In this document: positions 24,629 to 32,040 of the stretch, piece by piece | Numbering within the stretch: the first letter of the stretch is position 1 | How the letters are laid out: the number at the start of each line of letters is the position of its first letter | Assembly (NCBI GenBank): GCA_050946255.1 | Contig: JBMNUL010000009.1 | Location: 1-33,066 of the forward strand | Direction: 5' to 3' | DNA from: JBMNUL01 sp050946255 | GTDB taxonomy: Bacteria; Actinomycetota; Coriobacteriia; Coriobacteriales; CADBOM01 | DNA: 33,066 bases | Program-made: the position numbers and the translations under genes | Notes under the pieces: model-generated | The model's database searches: none | What the model was told of the DNA's origin: nothing | What the model saw: the letters and a program-made list of their open reading frames with translations, nothing else

Positions 24629-27226
24629 CTAATCCTCCTGAACAATCCAGTTCTCGATATCGACTCCCTGCTCGGCGTCGAACGTGCGCCCGAACGCCTC
24701 GGGATATTGCTTGGCCAGCTCGAAGACGTCGACCTTCTCGATGTTCACCAGATAACCCGACGTTACCTCACCGGCCGCGTTTTGAGAAGTAGTCTCCTTT
24801 GGCGCGATCAGGTTGTTGGCACCTCCGCGGTCGCTGACTCCTGGCTCGATCGGGTCGGTCTCGGCACCATGGTCTTGGAGGACTGCACCGGGCATGATGC
24901 GCTCGGTGATGTACACCCCGCCCATCGTCCAGCCGCGATCGTTCTCGACCTTGACTATATCGCCGTTCTCGAGCCCCAGCCTCTCTGCGTCGACCGGGTT
25001 GACCCAAACGGGCTCGTAGGCATAGCCATCGGGACCGACGACCTTGCAGGTCTCGATCTCGCGGAACCAGGAGTTGTCGTCGAAGTTGGCATGGATGCGC
25101 CAGCGTGGATGATTGGTGACGAGCAGGAACGGGTACTTCTTCGCCTTCTCGCTCTCGCGATACTCGTGGAACCTCGGAGAGTCTGCGATGTAATGCGGAT
25201 ATGGCATGCGTTCCTTGTCGTCGGGGAAATGCTCAGCAAGGGCAGTCGAGTAGATCTCGATGAGGCCAGAGGGAGTGGGCAGCGGGTAGCGCTTGGGATT
25301 GGAATAGAAGTCGAAGAGACCCGGGCTGTCATTCTCCCAACCCTTTGCATGCGGGCTGATCGCAATGCCGCGCTCGCAGAACTCCTCGTATGTCTCCGTC
25401 TCCTCGAGATTCGAGTGCTCGAAAGTGAGCCTGATCGAATCCTCGACCGTGCGTCCCTCGGTGTATTCCTCGAGAAGTCCCAGCTTCTCGGCGATGGCCT
25501 GAACAGCCTCCCAGTCGCTCTTTGCCTCGCCCTTGGGCTCTACGCACTTGTCGCATTTGATCACGGAGTTCCACAATCCACCCTGGTTGTCGATTGCGCA
25601 GTCATCGTTCTCGAAACGAGAGGTGATAGGCAGGATAATGTCTCCATAGAGGACATCGTTCTCGAGCCATGGATGCTGGTAGAGAACGAACTCCAGCTTG
25701 TCGCTGCGCAGTGCCTTGATGTACTCGTTACCGCCGTTCCAGCATGTAGACCAGCACGGAGCATCGGACCACAACATGTGCAGATAAGGCTCCAGTGTTC
25801 CGTCTTCCTTCTCGCGTGGGAACTGGAATTTCAGGAACTGGTCTTCGCGCTCGGCCATGCAGATGACGTGGCCATACCAGCTGAACGGCTTCTCCGCCAT
25901 TATCCCCTCTGGGATGAGGGTCTTTGGAATGAAGCGGTCCTGGTTCTGGAGCATCGAGGCGTTGTAACCAGCCCAACCGGTGACCTTGAACACATCGCGG
26001 GGCATCGGGTTGAAGCGGTCGTTCTCGTAGATGTTCCACTCGATGAATTTCATGAAGTTCCTACCGGGCTTGCCGAGACCCTGCATTGCAAGGAGGCAAA
26101 CTTCCATGCGCCCTGGCTCATGGGCATAGCAGGAGCGGATGTACGATCCGCCGTTGCAGTGCGCAGTCGAGGTCGGGACCCTGTGCCACTCGCGCGCCAG
26201 GGCCTTGATGGTACGAGAAGGCACGCCACAACGCTCGGAAGCCCACTCTGGGGTCTTGGGAACACCGGACTCGCCTCCCTGCAGCACCTCGTATTCGAGC
26301 CAGTCGAAGCCAACGGTGTGGGTGTCGATGTAATCACGGTCGTAGAGACCCTCGGTCATCCAAACGTAGGCGATGCCCATCTGCAGCGCCAGGTCGGTGT
26401 TGGGATAGACTGGAATCCACTTGTCGGCGTGAACCGCTGCAGAGTAATTGAGGTCGGGGCAGATGAAGACGGATTTGATTCCGCACTTCGTCCACCAGAA
26501 GGAGACGCGGCTGGGCATCTGCCCGCCCCACCCCCAAGTGGTGGTCTCGTTGTCGCAGCCCCAGTAGAGCACCATTCCGCTGTTCTTGGTGATGTCCCAG
26601 ACGAGGTTGCCATCATAGCCCTGCCCAAGCGGTTCGATTCCCCAGGTGTGCTTAGCACCCCAGTACCATCCTTCCCAGGAGTCAGGCTGGCGAGCCTGAA
26701 TCGTGGAGCCACCCATGATCTCGCACAGCTTGACCATGCAGCCGTGGCTGGGATGGACGATCTTGGTCTCCCCGTGCCCGTCCTGTTGGAGCAGGATCGA
26801 GCCCGGGCCATAGAGCTCATACTGGCGCTTGAGCTCGGAGGCGATGATATCCGTGGCCTCGTCCCAGCTGATGCGCACGAACTTCGATGTCCCGCGGTTC
26901 TCGGGATGGCGATCGCCATTTGGGTCCCAATCCACACGCTTGAGCGGGTAAGGGATCCTGTGCTTGGAGAACGCATGCTTCTTATACGCTGCCGAGAACG
27001 GCGGAATCAGAGACTTCGTCGGTTCTTCGAACCTCAATCCCTTGTGTTCCATGACCCAGGGATTGAGCTCCTTTCTCGTGAATGCCTTGTCATACCTCAG
27101 CGGGCGGACACGCAACACCTTGCCGTCCTTCACATCCACTGTGGCAACGTTCGAGCCGGTGCCGAAACCGCACCAGTCGATGTTGTCGTATGTCGAGAAG
27201 TCGGCACCTACGCCCTTGTCTCTCAC
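24629..27226 (-). CDS. Molybdopterin large subunit, pyrogallol-transhydroxylase-like
   Basis: DMSO-reductase-superfamily catalytic subunit with bis-molybdopterin guanine dinucleotide. I start at GTG 27226 (865 residues), preceded by AGAGGAGG; the open frame continues to 27313 through a hairpin and without family support. The N-terminus has a single cysteine (C19) and no CxxC motif, so no [4Fe-4S] cluster in this subunit, as in Pelobacter transhydroxylase (875 residues) and unlike acetylene hydratase or the catechol dehydroxylases. HRIPYPLKRVDWDPNG (89-104), ISWDEATDI and PDSWEGWYWG (181-190) match that enzyme as I recall it. S183 is the likely Mo ligand, with D182 and H151 near the active site. 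No signal peptide, so cytoplasmic. Substrate unknown: probably a polyhydroxylated aromatic. Confidence 0.85.
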   Translation of the reverse strand: MRDKGVGADFSTYDNIDWCGFGTGSNVATVDVKDGKVLRVRPLRYDKAFTRKELNPWVMEHKGLRFEEPTKSLIPPFSAAYKKHAFSKHRIPYPLKRVDWDPNGDRHPENRGTSKFVRISWDEATDIIASELKRQYELYGPGSILLQQDGHGETKIVHPSHGCMVKLCEIMGGSTIQARQPDSWEGWYWGAKHTWGIEPLGQGYDGNLVWDITKNSGMVLYWGCDNETTTWGWGGQMPSRVSFWWTKCGIKSVFICPDLNYSAAVHADKWIPVYPNTDLALQMGIAYVWMTEGLYDRDYIDTHTVGFDWLEYEVLQGGESGVPKTPEWASERCGVPSRTIKALAREWHRVPTSTAHCNGGSYIRSCYAHEPGRMEVCLLAMQGLGKPGRNFMKFIEWNIYENDRFNPMPRDVFKVTGWAGYNASMLQNQDRFIPKTLIPEGIMAEKPFSWYGHVICMAEREDQFLKFQFPREKEDGTLEPYLHMLWSDAPCWSTCWNGGNEYIKALRSDKLEFVLYQHPWLENDVLYGDIILPITSRFENDDCAIDNQGGLWNSVIKCDKCVEPKGEAKSDWEAVQAIAEKLGLLEEYTEGRTVEDSIRLTFEHSNLEETETYEEFCERGIAISPHAKGWENDSPGLFDFYSNPKRYPLPTPSGLIEIYSTALAEHFPDDKERMPYPHYIADSPRFHEYRESEKAKKYPFLLVTNHPRWRIHANFDDNSWFREIETCKVVGPDGYAYEPVWVNPVDAERLGLENGDIVKVENDRGWTMGGVYITERIMPGAVLQDHGAETDPIEPGVSDRGGANNLIAPKETTSQNAAGEVTSGYLVNIEKVDVFELAKQYPEAFGRTFDAEQGVDIENWIVQED

Positions 27227-27481
27227 GATAACCTCCTCTTCCCTATTCCAAAACTTCGCAGGGGTTCCCCTTCCCCTGCGAATATGCCCAATAGACAATG
27301 GGCAAATGTCCAATTAAGTATAGGAAAACGGAAGGTTCATGAATCGCCGTCGGCGAAAATGAGCGCACATAGGAAATTTTCACATGGAAATTCTTTTAAG
27401 AAATACTGGGGTCTGTGATGGCGAAGCGAATCTCTATCTTGCCAAACAGGCTGATTTCGACGACTTGGCTGGGGGCGGCAA
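27227..27481 (-). promoter_or_regulatory. Regulatory region of the transhydroxylase-like operon
   Basis: A candidate -10 TATACT (27322-27317) lies about 95 bases upstream of the GTG. Just downstream of the expected start are an inverted repeat TGCCCA-8-TGGGCA (27285-27304) and a perfect hairpin CGCAGGGG/CCCCTGCG (27258-27281), the latter ending about 30 bases before the start codon. Both could be operators or RNA elements controlling an inducible gene. Confidence 0.45.
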
Positions 27482-27519
27482 CAAAGAACCGGGGCGGAAG
27501 ACTTGGCCTTCCGCCCCGG
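27482..27519 (-). terminator. Terminator of hpf
   Basis: Perfect 12-bp stem CCGGGGCGGAAG/CTTCCGCCCCGG (27489-27500 with 27508-27519), followed on the minus strand by TTCTTTG, about 80 bases after the hpf stop. Confidence 0.88.
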
Positions 27520-27599
27520 CATGCAAATCACTTTAGCCCCAACAAATCTCGTTAACCCCAAATCTGTTCCGGATTTGGGAAAGGAGCAAATGGAAGTTC

Positions 27600-28160
27600 T
27601 TACTGCTTGGCCTTTATGAGGCCATACCCACCGCCATGCCTTCGATAGAGCACGTGGGTCGCACCAGAGATGACGTCCTCGTAGACGAAGAAATCGTGCC
27701 CCAGAAGATCCATCTGGATAAGCGCCTCTTCCTGAGTCAGCGGCTGGAGCTCGATCTCCTTGACCCTCACGACATCCTCGTTGCGGTCGATGTCGTCAGC
27801 GATGTCATCGAGAGGCTGGGTCTCTATCGACTTGGACGGCTTCTCCGACCTGACCCTCTTGTCGATGACCCTGGTCTTGTACTTCCTCAGCTGCCTTGCG
27901 ACCTTGGCTGCAGCGATATCGATTGCAGCGTACATATCCTCGCCGGCTTCCTCGGTGCGGATAATGTGCTTCTTGGCAACGAGCGTGATCTCCGCAACTG
28001 CAGGATTTGGATTTGCCGGGTTCTTCTCCACATGGAGTACGACATCTGCCTTCATCGGGGAGATGTCGAAAGTCTTCATCGCGGCGCCGACCTTTTGGTT
28101 CACGTATTCTTTGAGTGGTTCAGAAACGGTCATCTTGCGCCCCGTGATGTTAATGTCCAT
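27600..28160 (-). CDS. hpf: Ribosome hibernation promoting factor, long form
   Basis: Binds the 30S decoding region and dimerises ribosomes into 100S particles in stationary phase. The 186-residue length with two domains marks the long form. The N-terminal RaiA/YfiA domain (residues ~1-100) has MDINITGRKMTVSEPLKEYV and EDMYAAIDIAAAKVARQLRKYK. A charged linker follows, then the dimerisation domain (~125-186) with IELQPLTQEEALIQMDLLGHDFFVY and ATHVLYRRHGGGYGLI. GAGAGGA precedes the ATG. It is a single-gene unit with its own terminator and a probable extended -10 promoter. Confidence 0.96.
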   Translation of the reverse strand: MDINITGRKMTVSEPLKEYVNQKVGAAMKTFDISPMKADVVLHVEKNPANPNPAVAEITLVAKKHIIRTEEAGEDMYAAIDIAAAKVARQLRKYKTRVIDKRVRSEKPSKSIETQPLDDIADDIDRNEDVVRVKEIELQPLTQEEALIQMDLLGHDFFVYEDVISGATHVLYRRHGGGYGLIKAKQ

Positions 28161-28209
28161 GGTGGTGTCCTCTCTATTCGATCTTGTTTGATTGGAACCG
28201 TTATGAAAA

Positions 28210-28218
28210 AGTGTAGCA
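28210..28218 (-). promoter_or_regulatory. Candidate hpf extended -10 promoter
   Basis: TGCTACACT on the minus strand (TACACT at 28215-28210 with an upstream TGC), about 50 bases before the hpf ATG. No clear -35. Confidence 0.35.
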
Positions 28219-28240
28219 GACTAAAATTCCCGCGATTCTG

Positions 28241-28276
28241 AAAACCCCAACTGATTTACATCTGAAGTTTAGTTGG
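28241..28276 (-). terminator. Possible terminator of the substrate-binding protein gene
   Basis: CCAACT/AGTTGG (28271-28276 with 28247-28252) with a long loop, followed on the minus strand by GGTTTTC, about 50 bases past the stop. The short stem makes this a weak call. Confidence 0.4.
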
Positions 28277-28323
28277 TTGGAAATCTAGCTGGCAGTTTTC
28301 AAACACTTTGCAACGACAGATCC

Positions 28324-29301
28324 TCATTGGGAAGTCTGGTCTGACGAGGTATCACTAGTGCTGCTCGAAGAATCGCTGGTACTGGTGCTGCTCGACGAAT
28401 CGCTGCTGCTCGTACTCGAGGAATCGCTGCTGCTCGAATTGTCCGTGCTGGTTACAGCCGACGGGGACCCGGTGGGCAACACATACTCAGCGGTGCTCTT
28501 GCCGACCCATTTGCTCGCTATCGTTTGAAGAACGCCATTGGACGAGATGGTCTGAAGCGAGGTTGTCAGAGCGTTGGAGAGTTCGGTGTTGGAGCTCAGA
28601 ACACCCATATAGACCCCGGTTGGATCATCTAGGGCGGCAACATAAACGATGTCACTGTAGGTCATGGACAGATAACCACCTGCAACGGAATCGGAAGCCA
28701 CGTACTCGACCTGCCCGCTCTCCAGTGCGTCAAAGGCATCTGACAGCGACGAGAAGGCAACGAGATTGGAGCTGCCGCAGTAATCGACGACGTTCAAGGC
28801 GGCGGTGCTTCCAGAATAAGCTCCGACCTTGACTCCATTGAGATCGTCCAAGGAGGAGAGAGAGTTGCTGGAATCAGACTTGCCATAAAGCGCAGGCCCG
28901 TTGTTCACGTACTCACCGACCAGCGCGACATTCGAATTCGCGCTCAGGGTAGTCGGCATGCTCATGACGACGTCGATCTGTCCATTGGTCAGAAGATTGA
29001 CGGCGTTCTGCCCAGAAGTATCGACGACCTGGAGCTCGACTCCCATTTCGTCTGCCAGCGCAGCGGCAACATCGACGTCGAGTCCTACGATCTGGCCATC
29101 CGAATCTCCACCGAATGGGGCGAGTGAGGAATCGACTCCCACCGTCAGCTTGCCCGGGGTGACCAGAGCAGAATCGTCAATGGATTGAGTGAGGGTCACC
29201 TCCTTGGTCCCTGTCGTCCGGTTGCATCCCACCATGCAGAAGCACGCACAGATCACCAACATTACCGATACTGCTATTCCAAGAAATCGGGTTTTCCTCA
29301 T
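28324..29301 (-). CDS. Amino-acid-type ABC transporter substrate-binding lipoprotein
   Basis: 325-residue extracellular lipoprotein of the bacterial solute-binding family 3 (polar amino acids). A basic start and hydrophobic stretch lead to a lipobox MVGC with lipidated C26. LTVGVDSSLAPFGGDSDGQIVGLDVDVAAALADEMG is the family's ligand-binding start, and DVVMSMPTT and GVKVGAYSGSTA follow in the usual order. The last ~45 residues after VLPTGSPSAV are almost only Ser, Thr and Asp, a flexible tail. No permease or ATPase gene is adjacent, so its partner is elsewhere. The ribosome-binding site is GAGAGGG. The ligand cannot be told. Confidence 0.9.
   Translation of the reverse strand: MRKTRFLGIAVSVMLVICACFCMVGCNRTTGTKEVTLTQSIDDSALVTPGKLTVGVDSSLAPFGGDSDGQIVGLDVDVAAALADEMGVELQVVDTSGQNAVNLLTNGQIDVVMSMPTTLSANSNVALVGEYVNNGPALYGKSDSSNSLSSLDDLNGVKVGAYSGSTAALNVVDYCGSSNLVAFSSLSDAFDALESGQVEYVASDSVAGGYLSMTYSDIVYVAALDDPTGVYMGVLSSNTELSNALTTSLQTISSNGVLQTIASKWVGKSTAEYVLPTGSPSAVTSTDNSSSSDSSSTSSSDSSSSTSTSDSSSSTSDTSSDQTSQ
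28360..28438 (-). repeat. Degenerate repeat encoding the Ser/Asp tail
   Basis: Imperfect repeats of a gaatcgctg-tgctcg word of about 30 bp inside the substrate-binding protein gene. They encode SSSSDSS-like units and probably arose by slippage. Confidence 0.7.
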
Positions 29302-29757
29302 CAGTCCCTCTCATTCATGAAGCAAAACGGATCTCACGAACACACTGAATCCAATGGGATTACTTTACCACTAATGCACCGAGTGCTTTGCGAATCGGAG
29401 TGTATACGCACGCAAGTCTTCGGGCTTGAACTAGCCCGAGAATTCCACTCATCGGCCTCATCTCAAATCCCAATAAAAAGAATTGTCCCTCCGGCTGACC
29501 TGGTATTTGACCCCACACTCGCATACTGGAGCTTTCGCCTGAAATCATCTCACTACTGGCCCTCTCGCCCAGGGAGCCTCATGCTCCTATCACCAGACGG
29601 TATGTCTTACCCCTAGGATGCGCCATGCTCGCGTCTGCAATGGCAGAACGCTTACGTGGATCCTTTCGGCCGCATCTGCCATGGACTAAGCGGCCTCATG
29701 ACCGCCGCAACCACAGACCCGGAGGGACATGCTTAGTCTATCAAAGCATCCCCGGTT
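29302..29757. other. 456-bp gap between comF and the substrate-binding protein gene
   Basis: I see no gene or RNA I can support. It holds a 7-bp perfect hairpin (TCGGGCT/AGCCCGA at 29420-29426 and 29433-29439) and, next to the comF stop, a hairpin ATGCTT/AAGCAT (29729-29749) with an imperfect outer stem that could weakly terminate comF. No clear promoter for the lipoprotein gene was found. Confidence 0.4.
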
Positions 29758-30540
29758 TCACCACACGCGACACAACGTTGCCACCCCAACCGATTCGACG
29801 CCGGCCTCGCGCAGCAAAGCTGAAGCCGAATCTAAGGTCGCACCGGTCGTGAACACGTCGTCGATCAGGAGAACCCGCCTGGGAACCCCATCTCCAAGAT
29901 TTTGGATCCCGAATACATCCCTCATGTTCTCGCTTCTCTCCTCCCTTCCAAGCTCCCTCTGATCAGCCGATTCCACTCTGGTGAGGAAGGGAAACATCGA
30001 AACGCCACAGTTCTCGGCAACATCTTCCGCTATCGGCAATATGTGGTCGAATCCCCTGCGGGCAATAGCCGATGGGGAAGCCGGGATAGGGCAAATGCAA
30101 TCCGGTCTCACCTCGTCCAAGATGCCGCCCATGCAAATTGACTGGCAGATGAATTCTGCGATTATCCCCGCCAGACCCCTCTCGCCCTGGTCTTTGTAGC
30201 ATGTCACAAGCCGAGAAGAGCAGCTGTCGAACTCCATAGAGCAAACGGCCTTATCGAACTCCCATTCCCTCAAGCCATCTCCGCTCCAACATTCCGTGCA
30301 CTCCAGACTCCCGTAAGGAGCCCCGCACCGCTTGCAAGAGGTTTCTCCGTCTATCAACCGGAGACGCGACCTGCAGCTCTCGCACAGAAGGGTCCCGGGC
30401 ATGTCACAGCACACGCACCTCGTGGGCCATACCATCTCCGTGAGGCCATCTGCGACCTGAGCGGCAGCTCTGGACAAGCGCTCGTAAATCCCATTCCCAA
30501 CCTCGGCATTCCCTTTCCAAGTTCCACTGCTCACCTTCAT
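29758..30540 (-). CDS. comF: ComF family phosphoribosyltransferase-like protein
   Basis: Cytoplasmic protein related to competence factor ComF, with an N-terminal zinc ribbon and a C-terminal type I phosphoribosyltransferase fold; in Bacillus it acts in DNA uptake, in many bacteria the role is unknown. Zinc-ligand pairs CVCC, CESC, CKRC and CTECW lie in the first third. PIPASPSAIARRGFDH is the ComF signature, and VLLIDDVFTTGATL the PRPP loop. The start is uncertain: the frame is open to 30588, but that stretch overlaps the mtnA terminator hairpin, so I use the ATG at 30540 (260 residues). No good ribosome-binding site is seen at either. Confidence 0.88.
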   Translation of the reverse strand: MKVSSGTWKGNAEVGNGIYERLSRAAAQVADGLTEMVWPTRCVCCDMPGTLLCESCRSRLRLIDGETSCKRCGAPYGSLECTECWSGDGLREWEFDKAVCSMEFDSCSSRLVTCYKDQGERGLAGIIAEFICQSICMGGILDEVRPDCICPIPASPSAIARRGFDHILPIAEDVAENCGVSMFPFLTRVESADQRELGREERSENMRDVFGIQNLGDGVPRRVLLIDDVFTTGATLDSASALLREAGVESVGVATLCRVW

Positions 30541-30583
30541 GAAAAGAGTGTGGCACGAAAGTCTGAACAGCCTTCGTGCCACA
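30541..30583 (-). terminator. Terminator of mtnA
   Basis: Perfect 11-bp inverted repeat TGTGGCACGAA/TTCGTGCCACA with a 13-base loop, followed on the minus strand by CTCTTTTC. It lies about 150 bases past the mtnA stop, immediately before the comF start. Confidence 0.72.
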
Positions 30584-30731
30584 TCCAAATGAAATCGAAA
30601 CGAGATTTGAACCGAGATATCAGAGCGACAATCAAGATTCCAGGGAGGAATCCGGTGCGATACGTGATTCGATTCGAACCGGACTGCCAGGGCGGAAACC
30701 GCGCAGCCAGATTGGCATCTAGCGCCAAACG

Positions 30732-31964
30732 CTATTCGAAGTGGAACGTCCCGTTCTCGTCTGGACGATATACCCCCTTCTCGGTGATGATTCCGGAAAT
30801 CAGCTCGCTAGGGGTAACGTCGAACGCCGGGTTGAACACGTCTACGCCCTGGGGAGTGTTGCGAATCCACACATCGAACCCGTAGGAATCCCCAGCCGGG
30901 CTGAGGGTGATCTTGTGTCCGCCTTCCGCGTCGAGATCCCTTGGGCCATCGGCGGTGAGCATGTCGAGAGCGCGTTTGGAAGTCTCATCGTCTGCATGTA
31001 TGATTCCCGAGCCCGTGAACCCCTGGATTTCCCTGGGGTTGCGCTGCTCGATAACTATTTCAGAGCCGCTTGCCATCGACATGTCGATGGTCGAGAACGG
31101 GGCCGCAATGTAGAACGGAATCCCAAAGTGCTTTGCGATTACAGCGTGTCCCATGGTTCCGATCTTGTTCGCGGTGTCCCCATTTGCGGCAATCCTGTCG
31201 GCGCCGACGACAATTGCATCGATCATCCCCTTGCTCATGATCGTCGCGGACATGTTGTCGCAGATGAGCGTGCTTGGAATTCCGGCCCTCATGAGCTCCC
31301 AAGCGGTGAGGCGTCCACCCTGGTTGACCGGCCGGGTCTCGCATGCATACACGTGGTCGATGAGGCCCTTGTCATATGATGAGAAGATCACGCCGAGAGC
31401 CGTTCCATAGAAGACGGTGGCGAGCGACCCGGCATTGCAGTGGGTCATGACCCTGGTTCCCTTGTCGAAGAGAGTGGACCCGTTCTCGCCTATGAGCCTG
31501 TTGGTCTTCTCGTCCTCCCCGCAGAGTGACGCCGCGAAATCAACGGTCTGTCTCTTGAGCTCGTCGAGAGACCCTGCTCCTGCAGAATGCGCTTTGGCGA
31601 AATTGATGACCTGGGCGACTCCCCAGGATAGATTCACGGCAGTTGGCCTTGCGTTGGCGACCTTTTCCCCAACCTCGTCCATGCTCGACAGGAACGATGG
31701 GATGTCGGTGTCTTTGGACTCGTTGACAATCCAAGCGGCCATCGATAGCGCTCCTCCGACCCCGATTGCAGGTGCCCCCCTGAGAGCAAGGGTCTTGATC
31801 GCAACGATCATCTCCTCGTGGGTATGGCAGAACATGATCTCCTCTCGAAGAGGAAGCCGTGTCTGGTCGATGAGGTATACCCCCTCGGCCCCGTCATCTC
31901 CCTTTCCCCACCAAATCGTCCGGGGCAGGTTGTCGGTGCAGCTCTTTGGTTTGCTCTCGTTCAT
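30732..31964 (-). CDS. mtnA: S-methyl-5-thioribose-1-phosphate isomerase
   Basis: Isomerises methylthioribose 1-phosphate to methylthioribulose 1-phosphate in the methionine salvage pathway; related to eIF2B alpha. The 410-residue length is slightly above the usual ~350, with extra residues at both ends. Family motifs are LRGAPAIGVG (61-70), THCNAGSLATV and VGADRIAANGD. C176 and D256 correspond to the catalytic Cys160/Asp240 of the Bacillus enzyme, with the same 80-residue spacing. A strong AGGAGGA precedes the ATG. The other mtn genes are not in the window. Family members can also act on ribose 1,5-bisphosphate or other aldose phosphates, so the substrate is not certain. Confidence 0.92.
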   Translation of the reverse strand: MNESKPKSCTDNLPRTIWWGKGDDGAEGVYLIDQTRLPLREEIMFCHTHEEMIVAIKTLALRGAPAIGVGGALSMAAWIVNESKDTDIPSFLSSMDEVGEKVANARPTAVNLSWGVAQVINFAKAHSAGAGSLDELKRQTVDFAASLCGEDEKTNRLIGENGSTLFDKGTRVMTHCNAGSLATVFYGTALGVIFSSYDKGLIDHVYACETRPVNQGGRLTAWELMRAGIPSTLICDNMSATIMSKGMIDAIVVGADRIAANGDTANKIGTMGHAVIAKHFGIPFYIAAPFSTIDMSMASGSEIVIEQRNPREIQGFTGSGIIHADDETSKRALDMLTADGPRDLDAEGGHKITLSPAGDSYGFDVWIRNTPQGVDVFNPAFDVTPSELISGIITEKGVYRPDENGTFHFE

Positions 31965-31994
31965 GTTGTGTCCTCCTGATGAGATGGGGATGAG

Positions 31995-32027
31995 AAAAAG
32001 GATGCGGCATTTTCTGGATGCCGCATC
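31995..32027 (-). terminator. Terminator of the HEAT-like gene
   Basis: Perfect 9-bp stem GATGCGGCA/TGCCGCATC (32001-32009 with 32019-32027), followed on the minus strand by CTTTTTC; 13 bases after the stop codon at 32041. Confidence 0.88.
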
Positions 32028-32040
32028 GAATGACGAATCT

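Noticed and set aside
27227..27313. N-terminal extension of the transhydroxylase-like large subunit to the ATG at 27313
   Set aside because: It would translate through two inverted repeats and is not hydrophobic or Tat-like; GTG 27226 has a strong AGAGGAGG.
24470..27418. Open frame of 982 codons on the plus strand
   Set aside because: It is exactly antisense to the transhydroxylase-like genes. Its composition mirrors the codon bias of the real strand, it has no recognisable domain and no ribosome-binding site.
29485..29502. SRP RNA-like core CCAGGTCAGCCGGAGGGA on the minus strand
   Set aside because: It resembles the 5' half of the SRP RNA domain IV, but the required GGAAGCAGC half is missing and no surrounding stem forms.
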